DNA of 43,014 nucleotides from Candidatus Yanofskyibacteriota bacterium (GTDB lineage: Bacteria; Patescibacteriota; Minisyncoccia; 2-02-FULL-40-12; GWA2-44-9). Below, piece after piece: positions 18,444 through 26,912 of this stretch. A model generated the notes under the pieces. That model saw only the letters and a list, made by a program, of their open reading frames with translations, searched no databases and had not been told where the DNA came from. Where the stretch lies: the NCBI GenBank assembly GCA_903830625.1, contig CAIKUK010000008.1, positions 1-43,014 of the forward strand, read 5' to 3'. The translations under genes were made by a program, and so were the position numbers. How positions within the stretch are numbered: position 1 is the first letter of the stretch; each line of letters starts with the position of its first letter.

Positions 18444-18825
18444 GAACTTGTGTACTGCGGGAATCGGGAACAAATTGGAATCCGTCCCATGTCCCAAGAT
18501 TTTTCTGGTCGTCTATCAGCAGGGCACACTCGGTATAACGAGATTTTAGGGAAAATTGACCGCCGTGGCTGAACATGGTGGAGGGTATCGCTATGTGGAC
18601 GAGAAATTCTCCTGGAGGAGTATTCTTGCCTTTAGTGTTGACGACCTGTTGACCCGGGAAAATGTGCTCGTGACACATCCAGCAGCGAGCAGTCTGGTGG
18701 TTGGCGATGGCGAGTCTGGCTGCTCTTTTCCACAGCACCCATTTCACGTAGCTTATGGGTCGTATCACGCAGAACACGAACCATATCGCCATAGTTGTCC
18801 CGAAGATAATCAAGGCACCTTCCAT
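18433..18825 (-). CDS. Membrane-anchored hypothetical protein with CxxC
   Basis: Starts MEGALIIFGTTMAIWFVFCVI with AAGGGAG RBS upstream on minus strand; CWMCHEHIFPGQQVV zinc-knuckle-like; terminator downstream. Confidence 0.65.
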   Translation of the reverse strand: MEGALIIFGTTMAIWFVFCVIRPISYVKWVLWKRAARLAIANHQTARCWMCHEHIFPGQQVVNTKGKNTPPGEFLVHIAIPSTMFSHGGQFSLKSRYTECALLIDDQKNLGTWDGFQFVPDSRSTQVQPT

Positions 18826-18953
18826 GTTGTCTCCCTTCCTGAATCGAGTGTACTGAGCTGGTTATATTATAAACCTGGCTATTGGTCAACATAGAAAATA
18901 TTTTAGGTATCAGAAACATTGTCCAGGAGTCTTATTTGTGATTAAATCAGAGT

Positions 18954-20072
18954 ATGAATTCTCTTGTTGTTTTGGCGGTAATCGTCTCCCTGGCCACACT
19001 GGTCATGCTTGGCATTAATCTGTATATGATGGCGCAGGGACGAAAAAAAGCGGGTGAACCGGATGAAAAATATCTGGTCCTTCATCAGCGTTTTGATGCC
19101 TTGGCGCAAATTGTGAGCACTCAACTTACGCAAAACCGAGAAGCCTCCGATCGGGCCAGTGCCACGGTCTCTCAGCTTATCAATGAACAGCTTGAACGAA
19201 GCCGGCAGGCCTCCGAACGGGCCACGCTGACCGTTAACCAGCAGGTTCAGGGTTTTAATCAGAGTTTTACTCAAAATATGACCCAACTCCAAGAGAACAT
19301 GAAACAGATGCATGAATCCGTGAAAACGGTTTCGTCATTTCAGGATATTTTTAAATCGCCGAAGCTTCGCGGTATCTGGGGCGAATCGTCGCTGGAGGCG
19401 GCTCTCAATCAATATTTCTCCAAAGACATGTACGGACTCCAGCATTACTTTAAATCCGGCGAAGCCGTCGATGCGGTTTTAAATCTGCCGAACGGCTTAA
19501 TCCTGCCGATTGATTCCAAATTCAATTGGGAAAACTTTGAAAAGATGGTTAACGCCGAAAATGATATTCAAAAAGACATTTATCGCAAATCTTTTTATTC
19601 GGATGTTAAAAAGAAAATTGAAGAAATATCGTCCAAGTACATCTTGCCGTCAGAGGGGACGACCGATTTAGCGATTATGTATATTCCGGCGGAGACGGTT
19701 TATTACGAAGTCATTAATAACCTCAAAGATGTCGATATTGCCAGTTATGCCCGGACGAAGAAAGTTTTTCTCGTTTCGCCTAATACTTTTGCCCTCTCTG
19801 TTTCCGCTATCCGTCACTGGTTCAAAGATGTGGAATTTTCCAAACAGACTAAGGACATTATCAAGCGTTTGGAGCGCATTTCCACCGATGGCGGTAAGCT
19901 AGCCGAAGATTTCCAGCGTCTCGGTAAACACATCATTAATACTAAATCGGCCTATGATGATTCCGAAAAGCGTCTCTCGCTTATGGTTGACCGCGTAAAA
20001 AACGTCATTGAGATAGGCGAATCTTCCGCCGGTGAAGAAGTTCAAAAACTCGACACGCCTCCTGTTTCTTAA
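18954..20072 (+). CDS. rmuC: RmuC-family DNA recombination protein
   Basis: SPKLRGIWGESSLEAALNQYF; LPIDSKFNWENFEKM; TTDLAIMYIPAETVYYEVI; VFLVSPNTFALSVSAI. Confidence 0.93.
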   Translation: MNSLVVLAVIVSLATLVMLGINLYMMAQGRKKAGEPDEKYLVLHQRFDALAQIVSTQLTQNREASDRASATVSQLINEQLERSRQASERATLTVNQQVQGFNQSFTQNMTQLQENMKQMHESVKTVSSFQDIFKSPKLRGIWGESSLEAALNQYFSKDMYGLQHYFKSGEAVDAVLNLPNGLILPIDSKFNWENFEKMVNAENDIQKDIYRKSFYSDVKKKIEEISSKYILPSEGTTDLAIMYIPAETVYYEVINNLKDVDIASYARTKKVFLVSPNTFALSVSAIRHWFKDVEFSKQTKDIIKRLERISTDGGKLAEDFQRLGKHIINTKSAYDDSEKRLSLMVDRVKNVIEIGESSAGEEVQKLDTPPVS

Positions 20073-20083
20073 GCGATTGTTAT

Positions 20084-20219
20084 CCCCGCACATAAGAGGC
20101 ATTTATTGCTCTTGTTTCGTGTGATGATGTGTTTAAAAGAGTGGACGATGTCGGTCATTTTTTCTTTCTAAAATTATGAGTTCGCAATAGTTAGAAACTG
20201 ATGCCTTTTATGTGCGGGG
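20084..20219. repeat. Fold-back intergenic element A
   Basis: ccccgcacataagaggcat (20084-20102) pairs with atgccttttatgtgcgggg (20201-20219); internal tttctaa...ttagaaa hairpin. Confidence 0.75.
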
Positions 20220-20351
20220 TTATCAACACAATCAACATCTTGCTTGATTAAAGATGTTATAATTGGCCTATTGGGAAAAAGTTCCTGCCCGACTGAATGA
20301 TTTCAGTCGTTCGGGCGGGTTAGAAATATTTGATATGATTGGAGGTGTTGT

Positions 20352-21035
20352 ATGTTAGAAGTATTACAAGCGTCTGATATAGTGCAGGGTTCTTTACTCA
20401 CGCTTTGGTCCGGAGTCGCTGGTTTCGTCCCGCGTCTCATAGCGGCCTTAGTCGTGTTTTTGATTGGCTGGCTCGTGGCCGTATTGCTCGGCAAGCTTGT
20501 CTATCACATTGTCCGCATTTTGCACATTGATAGCGCCTTAACGAAAGTCGGGTTCCGACGAGCCTGGGAACGCAGCGGCTTCCGTTTGGATACGCCGAAA
20601 CTATTTTATGAACTCATAAAATGGTTCTTTATCATCGTTTTCTTGATGGCGGCCACCAATATTTTGGGTTTGACCGAAGTAACGAATTTCCTCCAGAGCG
20701 TGGTCTATTACATTCCGAATGTCATTATCGCCGCCATAATTTTGCTCATCGGTATTTTGGTGGCAAAATTCTTGGAGGGTATGGTTCAGGGCTCGGTAAA
20801 AGCGGCTGGTCTCGCTTCGGCGAATTTCCTCGGGACTTTAACCAGATGGGCGATTTTAGTCTTCAGTTTGCTCATCGCTTTAAGCCAATTGAAAGTGGCT
20901 GATGATATTATCAAGATTGTCATCACTGGTTTGATTGCCGCGACTGCGCTGGCCTTAGGTTTATCCTTTGGTCTTGGCGGCGCCCGTCACGCCGAAGAGA
21001 TGGTCGGTCATCTTAAGAAGAGGATTAACGACTAA
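20352..21035 (+). CDS. Conserved TM-helix repeat membrane protein (MscS-like N-terminal helices)
   Basis: GGAGGTG RBS; LIAALVVFLIGWLVAVLLGKLVYHIVRIL; VIIAAIILLIGILVAKFLEGMVQGSV; LALGLSFGLGGARHAEEMV. Confidence 0.8.
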   Translation: MLEVLQASDIVQGSLLTLWSGVAGFVPRLIAALVVFLIGWLVAVLLGKLVYHIVRILHIDSALTKVGFRRAWERSGFRLDTPKLFYELIKWFFIIVFLMAATNILGLTEVTNFLQSVVYYIPNVIIAAIILLIGILVAKFLEGMVQGSVKAAGLASANFLGTLTRWAILVFSLLIALSQLKVADDIIKIVITGLIAATALALGLSFGLGGARHAEEMVGHLKKRIND

Positions 21036-21083
21036 TCAATAATCTTAAATCAAAAATCGGTCTTGAGACCGGTTTTTGATTTC

Positions 21084-21653
21084 TTAATTCTGTTTGAGGA
21101 CCTGGAGCAATCGATTGTATATTTCGGGGAACATTTTTTTAATGACTTCCCGGTCTTTAGACGAGAATTTGGCGAGGACGAATTCCATGACAAATTCGTC
21201 TCTCTTGGAATCGGATTGTTCACGGGCTTTTTGAAGTGCCCTGACGGCAGTGCCAATACGAAGCCGGTGGAACTTATTGGTTTTTAAAGATTTAATAATT
21301 GATTCGATGCCCTTGTGCCCGCCCGAATTTTTCTCGAATGAATTTTTGAAGGCGCCGAATTCTATGTCTAAATCATCCTGAATGACGATGACATCTTTGG
21401 GTTTAACTTTATAAAACTTGGATGCTTTAGCAACCACTTCGCCGCTTTTATTCACATAGCCAAGCGGTTTCAACAATACCACCGGGGTTTTCTCTATTTT
21501 AGATTTGGATATCAGAGCGTTTAATTTTTTATCTTCCGCAAAATCGTTAGCGTCTATCTTCTTGGCCAGATAATCCAAGAACAAAAATCCGACATTATGC
21601 CGCGTCTCCTTATATTCCGGATCAGGATTGCCGATGCCAATAATTAGTTTCAT
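21084..21653 (-). CDS. pth: Peptidyl-tRNA hydrolase
   Basis: MKLIIGIGNPDPEYKETRHNVGFLFLD; LLKPLGYVNKSGEVV; VIQDDLDIEFGAFK; NSGGHKGIESII. Confidence 0.96.
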   Translation of the reverse strand: MKLIIGIGNPDPEYKETRHNVGFLFLDYLAKKIDANDFAEDKKLNALISKSKIEKTPVVLLKPLGYVNKSGEVVAKASKFYKVKPKDVIVIQDDLDIEFGAFKNSFEKNSGGHKGIESIIKSLKTNKFHRLRIGTAVRALQKAREQSDSKRDEFVMEFVLAKFSSKDREVIKKMFPEIYNRLLQVLKQN

Positions 21654-21690
21654 GTCAAAATTATACCAAAATTAGGCAAATTTGACACTA

Positions 21691-21719
21691 TTGACTTTTT
21701 AATAAAATAGGAGTATAAT
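21691..21719 (+). promoter_or_regulatory. Promoter of DGR target gene
   Basis: TTGACT-17 nt-TATAAT. Confidence 0.65.
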
Positions 21720-21797
21720 TAAAGTATAGTTGAAGCTCTGAAATAGGGGCTTCTGAAGAGCAATTACGCTCTTTGAAAAAGAAAGGACGGGTGTGCA

Positions 21798-22535
21798 ATG
21801 ACAAACATTGTGAGCCCAAAATTCAGCCCTGCGGATTTTTCTGAGGGGCAAAGCCACGAGATGCTCGTGACGCTTGGGAAATTCGGCTTCTCGCCGAAGA
21901 TGGCCGACCAAGTGGCCAACCCGAAATCCGGGATGGCCACGAAAATCGTCGCACTGTTCGTCGCGGCGATGGACGTGACCAGCGACCTCAAGGAACAGCT
22001 CGGCTGGTGGACGGCGTTGTGGGCGGAATTCGGCTTCACGGTCGATCCAACCTCAATCACGCTTCCAACCGTGCCGGCAGGTTTCGGTCCTGTCCGTCTG
22101 GGGGTCATTCCGCAAGGACTGACCATTCAGAAGGCCTGGGAGATTGCCGAGTCTCTGTTCCCCTGCAAGAACTGGATTGACGGGGATCTGGACAAGGCGA
22201 TTCCGACCAACGATCGGAAAACCGACAAGGCCTACGCCGTGGCTTTCCGCGACAGACCCGAAGCTGACGAGGAATTCAAAAACCTCTCGGCCAACGACCT
22301 GAAGGCCCGCAACCACAAGGGTATCACGGCTCTGGAAACCATCGTCGATGAAGTCGGCTTTTACAAGAAGACTGGCGGTCATCGCGATATCCAAAACGTG
22401 ACTCTCTGTTCGGGTTCGCGGAGCTCGGATGGCTTCGTGCCGAGGTCCCGCTGGTACGACGACGTGTTCCTGCTGTACTGGCTCCTCGCTGGCTATCGGG
22501 ACGACAATCTCCGCTCCCGTCAGGCAGTTTCGTAA
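21798..22535 (+). CDS. DGR target (variable) protein
   Basis: C-terminal SGSRSSDGFVPRSRWYDDVFLLYWLLAGYRDDNLRSRQ is the VR corresponding to TR-encoded TGSRNSDGNVPKSNWNDDKFQLNWNNADNRNDNLRSRQ. Confidence 0.93.
   Translation: MTNIVSPKFSPADFSEGQSHEMLVTLGKFGFSPKMADQVANPKSGMATKIVALFVAAMDVTSDLKEQLGWWTALWAEFGFTVDPTSITLPTVPAGFGPVRLGVIPQGLTIQKAWEIAESLFPCKNWIDGDLDKAIPTNDRKTDKAYAVAFRDRPEADEEFKNLSANDLKARNHKGITALETIVDEVGFYKKTGGHRDIQNVTLCSGSRSSDGFVPRSRWYDDVFLLYWLLAGYRDDNLRSRQAVS
22411..22523 (+). repeat. DGR variable repeat (VR)
   Basis: 113-nt match to 22798-22910 with 18 substitutions, all at TR adenines. Confidence 0.97.
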
Positions 22536-22566
22536 TCCTTCTGCCTTTTGGCTTGTACCCTTTTCT

Positions 22567-22596
22567 GTCCCGTTTGCTTGGAGGAGCAAACGGGAC
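22567..22596 (+). terminator. Perfect 12-bp hairpin downstream of VR (terminator and/or DGR cruciform)
   Basis: gtcccgtttgct tggagg agcaaacgggac followed by TTTT. Confidence 0.8.
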
Positions 22597-22797
22597 TTTT
22601 CTATTTCAAAAATATATAATTAATCTTGGCTAATAAACTGGCTCCGCCATGGCGGGGTAGCGGTTTGCCCAAGATAACGAAACTGCTTGTTCAATTCTGG
22701 TGAGGAGCTCCCTCTTGAAAAAATCCAGTTAGAACTGGACAACACAGAAGACTTTGCAAAAGGTCTGCGGTGATACAGATGGATTTGAACAATAAAA

Positions 22798-22910
22798 CGG
22801 GTTCGCGGAACTCGGATGGCAACGTGCCGAAGTCCAACTGGAACGACGACAAGTTCCAGCTGAACTGGAACAACGCTGACAATCGGAACGACAATCTCCG
22901 CTCCCGTCAG
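22798..22910 (+). repeat. DGR template repeat (TR)
   Basis: Adenine-rich copy (AAC-rich codons) of VR; identical to VR at all non-A positions. Confidence 0.97.
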
Positions 22911-22933
22911 AAGTCTCGCCAAAACCGCTCCGC

Positions 22934-23266
22934 TTAATGCGGAGCGGTAAGGTATTTAATCCAACCATTAGTCATACGAGATATTTCTTGAAGGTCAGAT
23001 TCAAATTCAATGTATCGATGGGCTGGTATAATATTTAGGTCGTTAGATATTCTGAAGAGTTGTTTTAAAAGCTCAATATTAATTCGGGCTTTGTTAAGAA
23101 TCAGTAGCTTGTTCGGCCTTATTTCAAATGTGGCTTGAGTAACTTGAGCCATCAGTTCTAAACAAATATTTTCTATCTTGAGGTAGATACCGAATTGGTC
23201 TCTTTTTGATATCTTAGATTTAAGTAGGTAAACTTTCTTGTAAAACTTACAAACGTAATGAACCAA
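22934..23266 (-). CDS. avd: Avd-like DGR accessory protein (four-helix bundle / S23-like)
   Basis: SKRDQFGIYLKIENICLELMAQVTQATFEIRPNKLLILNKARINIELLKQLFRISNDLNII...LQEISRMTNGWIKYL matches the bAvd/S23 pattern; located between TR and RT, opposite strand. Confidence 0.82.
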   Translation of the reverse strand: MVHYVCKFYKKVYLLKSKISKRDQFGIYLKIENICLELMAQVTQATFEIRPNKLLILNKARINIELLKQLFRISNDLNIIPAHRYIEFESDLQEISRMTNGWIKYLTAPH

Positions 23267-23282
23267 AGAAATATTAACGTCG

Positions 23283-24269
23283 TTGGGGGGGGGGCTTAAT
23301 GGTCATGATATTTTTGAAGAGATAATCAGTCTTGAAAATTTATTTTTTGCGTGGCGGGAATTTAAGCGTGGCAAGACTAATAAATTTGAAATTCAGGAAT
23401 TCGAGTTGAATCTTGAAGATAATCTCTTTCAGCTTCATAGTGAACTAAAAAATAAAATCTACATTCATTCTGACTATACAGCGTTTTATGTCAATGACCC
23501 AAAACTACGGCACATCCACAAAGCATCCGTGCGGGACCGCGTTCTACATCATGCAGTATTTAGAGTGTTGAATCCGATTTTTGACTCGCATTTTATACAT
23601 GATTCTTACTCGTGCCGAACGGGCAAAGGTACGCATCGGGCAGTTAATCGGCTTAAAAAATTCTTGGCTCAAGCCAGCCAGAATGATAAACGCTTAGTTT
23701 ATGCACTTAAATGCGATGTGAAAAAATTCTTTGACTCAATCGACCAGAATATTTTGTTAGAACCTATCTGTCGGTACATCCATGATGAACGTACATTCCA
23801 ACTCATTCAGCAAATTATAGGCAGTTTCGAAAAAACTCCAGGCGTTGGGTTGCCCCTAGGCAACGTCACCAGCCAGTTATTCGCCAACATTTATCTTAAT
23901 GAATTAGACCAATTTGTAAAACATCAGCTTAAAATAAAACATTATCTTCGTTATTGCGACGATTTTATTATTCTGGGGCATAATCCATATGCTTTGGAAG
24001 AGAAGGCTAAGCAGATTGATAATTTTTTACAAGAACGGCTAAAACTTTATCTTCATCCCAACAAAATCATTATCCGCAAATACCGACAAGGGATTGATTT
24101 TTTAGGGTATGTCATATTGCCACACCATAGAGTCCTTCGAACCAAGACAAAATTAAGGATACTCAAGAAAGTTAATGAGGGCGTCAATGAGTATAGTCTA
24201 CAGTCTTATTTTGGCATTCTTTCCCATTGTGCGGGTCACGATATTAAACAAAAAATATTAATAATTTAA
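23283..24269 (+). CDS. DGR reverse transcriptase
   Basis: HIHKASVRDRVLHHAVFRVL, ALKCDVKKFFDSID, GVGLPLGNVTSQLFANIYLNELD (DGR-type GxxxSQ), HYLRYCDDFIILG catalytic YxDD, GIDFLGYVI. Confidence 0.95.
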   Translation: MGGGLNGHDIFEEIISLENLFFAWREFKRGKTNKFEIQEFELNLEDNLFQLHSELKNKIYIHSDYTAFYVNDPKLRHIHKASVRDRVLHHAVFRVLNPIFDSHFIHDSYSCRTGKGTHRAVNRLKKFLAQASQNDKRLVYALKCDVKKFFDSIDQNILLEPICRYIHDERTFQLIQQIIGSFEKTPGVGLPLGNVTSQLFANIYLNELDQFVKHQLKIKHYLRYCDDFIILGHNPYALEEKAKQIDNFLQERLKLYLHPNKIIIRKYRQGIDFLGYVILPHHRVLRTKTKLRILKKVNEGVNEYSLQSYFGILSHCAGHDIKQKILII

Positions 24270-24286
24270 ATAAAAACAAGTGAAGT

Positions 24287-24487
24287 CTTAGCGATTTTTT
24301 TCGCTCCGCAGACAAAGACTGGCCCGCAGAAGCGGTTCGATGGATTCTGATAATCATAGGTCGAGCCGCCAAGCTTTAGCTTGGCCTAAATATGAGGTGA
24401 GGGTTACTTGTGATTATCAGCTTAATCCATCAGAGCTGTCTTCAAGGGACAGGCTGAAGTTGAGGACGTGCGAGAAAAATCGCTAAG
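24287..24487. repeat. Fold-back intergenic element B (candidate structured RNA)
   Basis: Outer 18-bp arms 24287-24304/24470-24487; inner 10-bp 24347-24356/24411-24420 and 8-bp 24339-24346/24424-24431; apical gccaagct/agcttggc hairpin. Confidence 0.8.
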
Positions 24488-24535
24488 GCGGAACGTCATA
24501 TTGAATTGCCCGAAAAAATAGAGTAAAATAACTAA

Positions 24536-25150
24536 ATGTCTGAAGAAGAATTCAAATATGTGATGTCTGAAAATCCATCCGGCGAGCCGACAATGAAGAG
24601 CGAAGTTTTCGCTTTTTTATGGGAAACAATTAAGATCGTTGTTGTTTCACTGATTATCATCCTGCCGATTCGCTATTATATTGTTCAGCCGTTTTTCGTG
24701 AAAGGCGCCTCAATGGAATCAAATTTTGAAGACGGAGATTATATTTTTGTTGATGAACTGTCGTATGGCTTAGGGAATCCGAGCCGGGGCGATGTGGTTA
24801 TCTTCCGGTACCCGCTCGACCAATCTCAATTTTTTATCAAGCGTGTCATCGGTTTGCCCAACGAGACCATTGATATTAAAAATAATAAAGTGACGATTTA
24901 TAATGCCCAGCATCCCGAAGGCGTGGTGCTTAATGAAACTTACCTTGACCCAGGCCAGCAAACTCTTGGTACTTCGCGTATTAAACTCGACAGTAATGAC
25001 TATTTTGTCTTAGGCGACAATCGCCTTCGCAGTTCCGATTCTCGAACCTGGGGTGTCCTCAACCGGTCGTTTATTACTGGCAAAGCTTTCATCCGGCTCT
25101 GGCCATTTTCAAAATTAGGAACGGTCCCTCATTTCTCGTATCCGATATAG
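24536..25150 (+). CDS. lepB: Signal peptidase I
   Basis: VKGASMESNFEDGDYIFVDELSY (catalytic Ser), RGDVVIFRYP, FFIKRVIGLPNETI, VLGDNRLRSSDSRTWG. Confidence 0.95.
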   Translation: MSEEEFKYVMSENPSGEPTMKSEVFAFLWETIKIVVVSLIIILPIRYYIVQPFFVKGASMESNFEDGDYIFVDELSYGLGNPSRGDVVIFRYPLDQSQFFIKRVIGLPNETIDIKNNKVTIYNAQHPEGVVLNETYLDPGQQTLGTSRIKLDSNDYFVLGDNRLRSSDSRTWGVLNRSFITGKAFIRLWPFSKLGTVPHFSYPI

Positions 25151-25196
25151 AGGGACTTGCGTTCAGGCAAGTTATAGTGGTATTTAATTATTAAAC

Positions 25197-26495
25197 ATGT
25201 CAAAACTCAAAGCCAAGCAAATTCAGTCGGTCCGGGGCATGCACGATATTTTGCCCGAAGAACAGAAATATTGGCACTATATCCAAAAGAAAATCGAAAG
25301 TCTTTTGGAATATTATGGTTTTGAACGTATCAGTACGCCGGTCTTGGAATCAGTGGAGCTGTTCAATCGTTCCGCCGGCGAGACATCCGATATTATTTCT
25401 AAAGAAATCTACACTCTTAAGACCAAGGGCGGGGACATGCTGGCTTTGCGTCCCGAAGGCACAGCGCCGGCGGTGCGGGCTTATCTGGAAAATGGCATGA
25501 ATGTCCGTCCGCATCCCGTGAAGCTCTACTACATTGACCCCATGTTCCGCCACAATGAACCGCAAGCCGGCCGGTATCGGCAATTCTATCAACTGGGTCT
25601 GGAAACAATCGGCGACGGTTCTGAAGCCGTCGACGCCGAAATGATTTTTATTGCCTACAAACTTTTGGATTCGTTAGGCCTTGATGGTTATGATGTCCAC
25701 ATCAACAGTATCGGCGACCAGAACTGCCGGCCGGCGTACATCAAAGCCCTTAAAGATTATTTCCGCACCCGAGGTAAAAAACTATGCGTCAATTGCCGGA
25801 ATCGTTTGAAAGATAATGTGTTGCGCGTTCTTGATTGTAAAGAAGAAGGCTGTAAGGAAGCCATCAAAGAAGCGCCCCAGATGATGGATTTCTTAGATGA
25901 TGCTTGTCGGTTGCACTTCAAACATGTTTTAGAATTCCTGGATGAAGCGAAAGTGCCTTATATTCTTGACCCATATTTAGTCCGCGGGCTGGATTATTAT
26001 ACCCGGACCGTCTTTGAATTGATGCCGAACGAAAATGCCGGCGCGCAATCAACCTTGATTGCCGGCGGGCGCTATGATCGGCTAATTGAACAGCTCGGTG
26101 GTGTTAAAACGCCAGCCGCCGGCTGGGCCATGGGCATTGAACGCATTATCTTGGCGATGAAAGAAAAAAATGTTCATGTGCCCGAAATCGGTCCGAAGCC
26201 GAAAGTTTTTCTGGTCCAGCTTGGTGAAGCACCCAAGCGCAAAGCTCTGCCTTTGTTTGAAAGTTTCCGTAAAGCGGGGATAGAGGCTAAATCTTCGCTC
26301 GGCCGGGATAGTATCAAATCCCAACTTCGCATTGCTCATCGTCTTGGTGTCCGCTTTGCTTTAATCTTCGGCCAGAAGGAAGCACTAGAAGGCACGATTA
26401 TTCTCCGCGAAATGGATACCGGTGTTCAGGAAACCATTCTTCTTGAAAAAATAGTAGATGAAGTCAAAAAACGTTTGAAAGAAAAACAAGAATAG
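25197..26495 (+). CDS. hisS: Histidyl-tRNA synthetase
   Basis: VRGMHDILPEEQKYW; LRPEGTAPAVRAYLE; GRYRQFYQLGLETIG; VRGLDYYTRTVFE; GGRYDRLIEQLGG. Confidence 0.97.
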   Translation: MSKLKAKQIQSVRGMHDILPEEQKYWHYIQKKIESLLEYYGFERISTPVLESVELFNRSAGETSDIISKEIYTLKTKGGDMLALRPEGTAPAVRAYLENGMNVRPHPVKLYYIDPMFRHNEPQAGRYRQFYQLGLETIGDGSEAVDAEMIFIAYKLLDSLGLDGYDVHINSIGDQNCRPAYIKALKDYFRTRGKKLCVNCRNRLKDNVLRVLDCKEEGCKEAIKEAPQMMDFLDDACRLHFKHVLEFLDEAKVPYILDPYLVRGLDYYTRTVFELMPNENAGAQSTLIAGGRYDRLIEQLGGVKTPAAGWAMGIERIILAMKEKNVHVPEIGPKPKVFLVQLGEAPKRKALPLFESFRKAGIEAKSSLGRDSIKSQLRIAHRLGVRFALIFGQKEALEGTIILREMDTGVQETILLEKIVDEVKKRLKEKQE

Positions 26496-26507
26496 GGACT
26501 CTCCAGC

Positions 26508-26855
26508 ATGATCTCCGATATTTTCTGCAAAATTATCAATGGAGAACTGAAAGCCGATATCGTTTGGCAGGATGACGATTTTTTGGTCATCAATGATATC
26601 AACCCGCAGGCGCCGGTTCATCTTTTAATTATCCCCAAAAAACATTTTGAAGCCCTTCATGATTTTATAGAGAGCGATGCTTCATTATTGGGGAAAGCTT
26701 TGCTTGTCGCTGATAAAGTAGCCAAGCAAGTCGGCGTGCACGATAAAGGTTATCGGCTCATTCTTAATGAAGGTGAACATGGCGGGAAACTTGTTCCGCA
26801 TCTCCATATCCACCTCCTGGGCGGCAAGCCTCTCGGCGCGAAAATCGTGCAGTAA
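26508..26855 (+). CDS. HIT family protein
   Basis: DIFCKIINGELKADIVWQDDDFLVINDINPQAPVHLLIIPKKH; HLHIHLLGGKPLG. Confidence 0.95.
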   Translation: MISDIFCKIINGELKADIVWQDDDFLVINDINPQAPVHLLIIPKKHFEALHDFIESDASLLGKALLVADKVAKQVGVHDKGYRLILNEGEHGGKLVPHLHIHLLGGKPLGAKIVQ

Positions 26856-26912
26856 TAAAACTTGAAAGTGTCCGTATTCAGTGGTATCCTATAAGCAGAA
26901 GGAGGTATATTT

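Noticed and set aside
22053-22589. 178-aa minus-strand ORF opposite the DGR target
   Set aside because: Antisense of the target and VR; no RBS or domain; explained by GC-rich coding on the plus strand
23283-24269. RT as part of a group II intron or retron
   Set aside because: No maturase/HNH domains or domain V-like sequence; LPLGNVTSQ motif plus a perfect TR/VR pair point to a DGR
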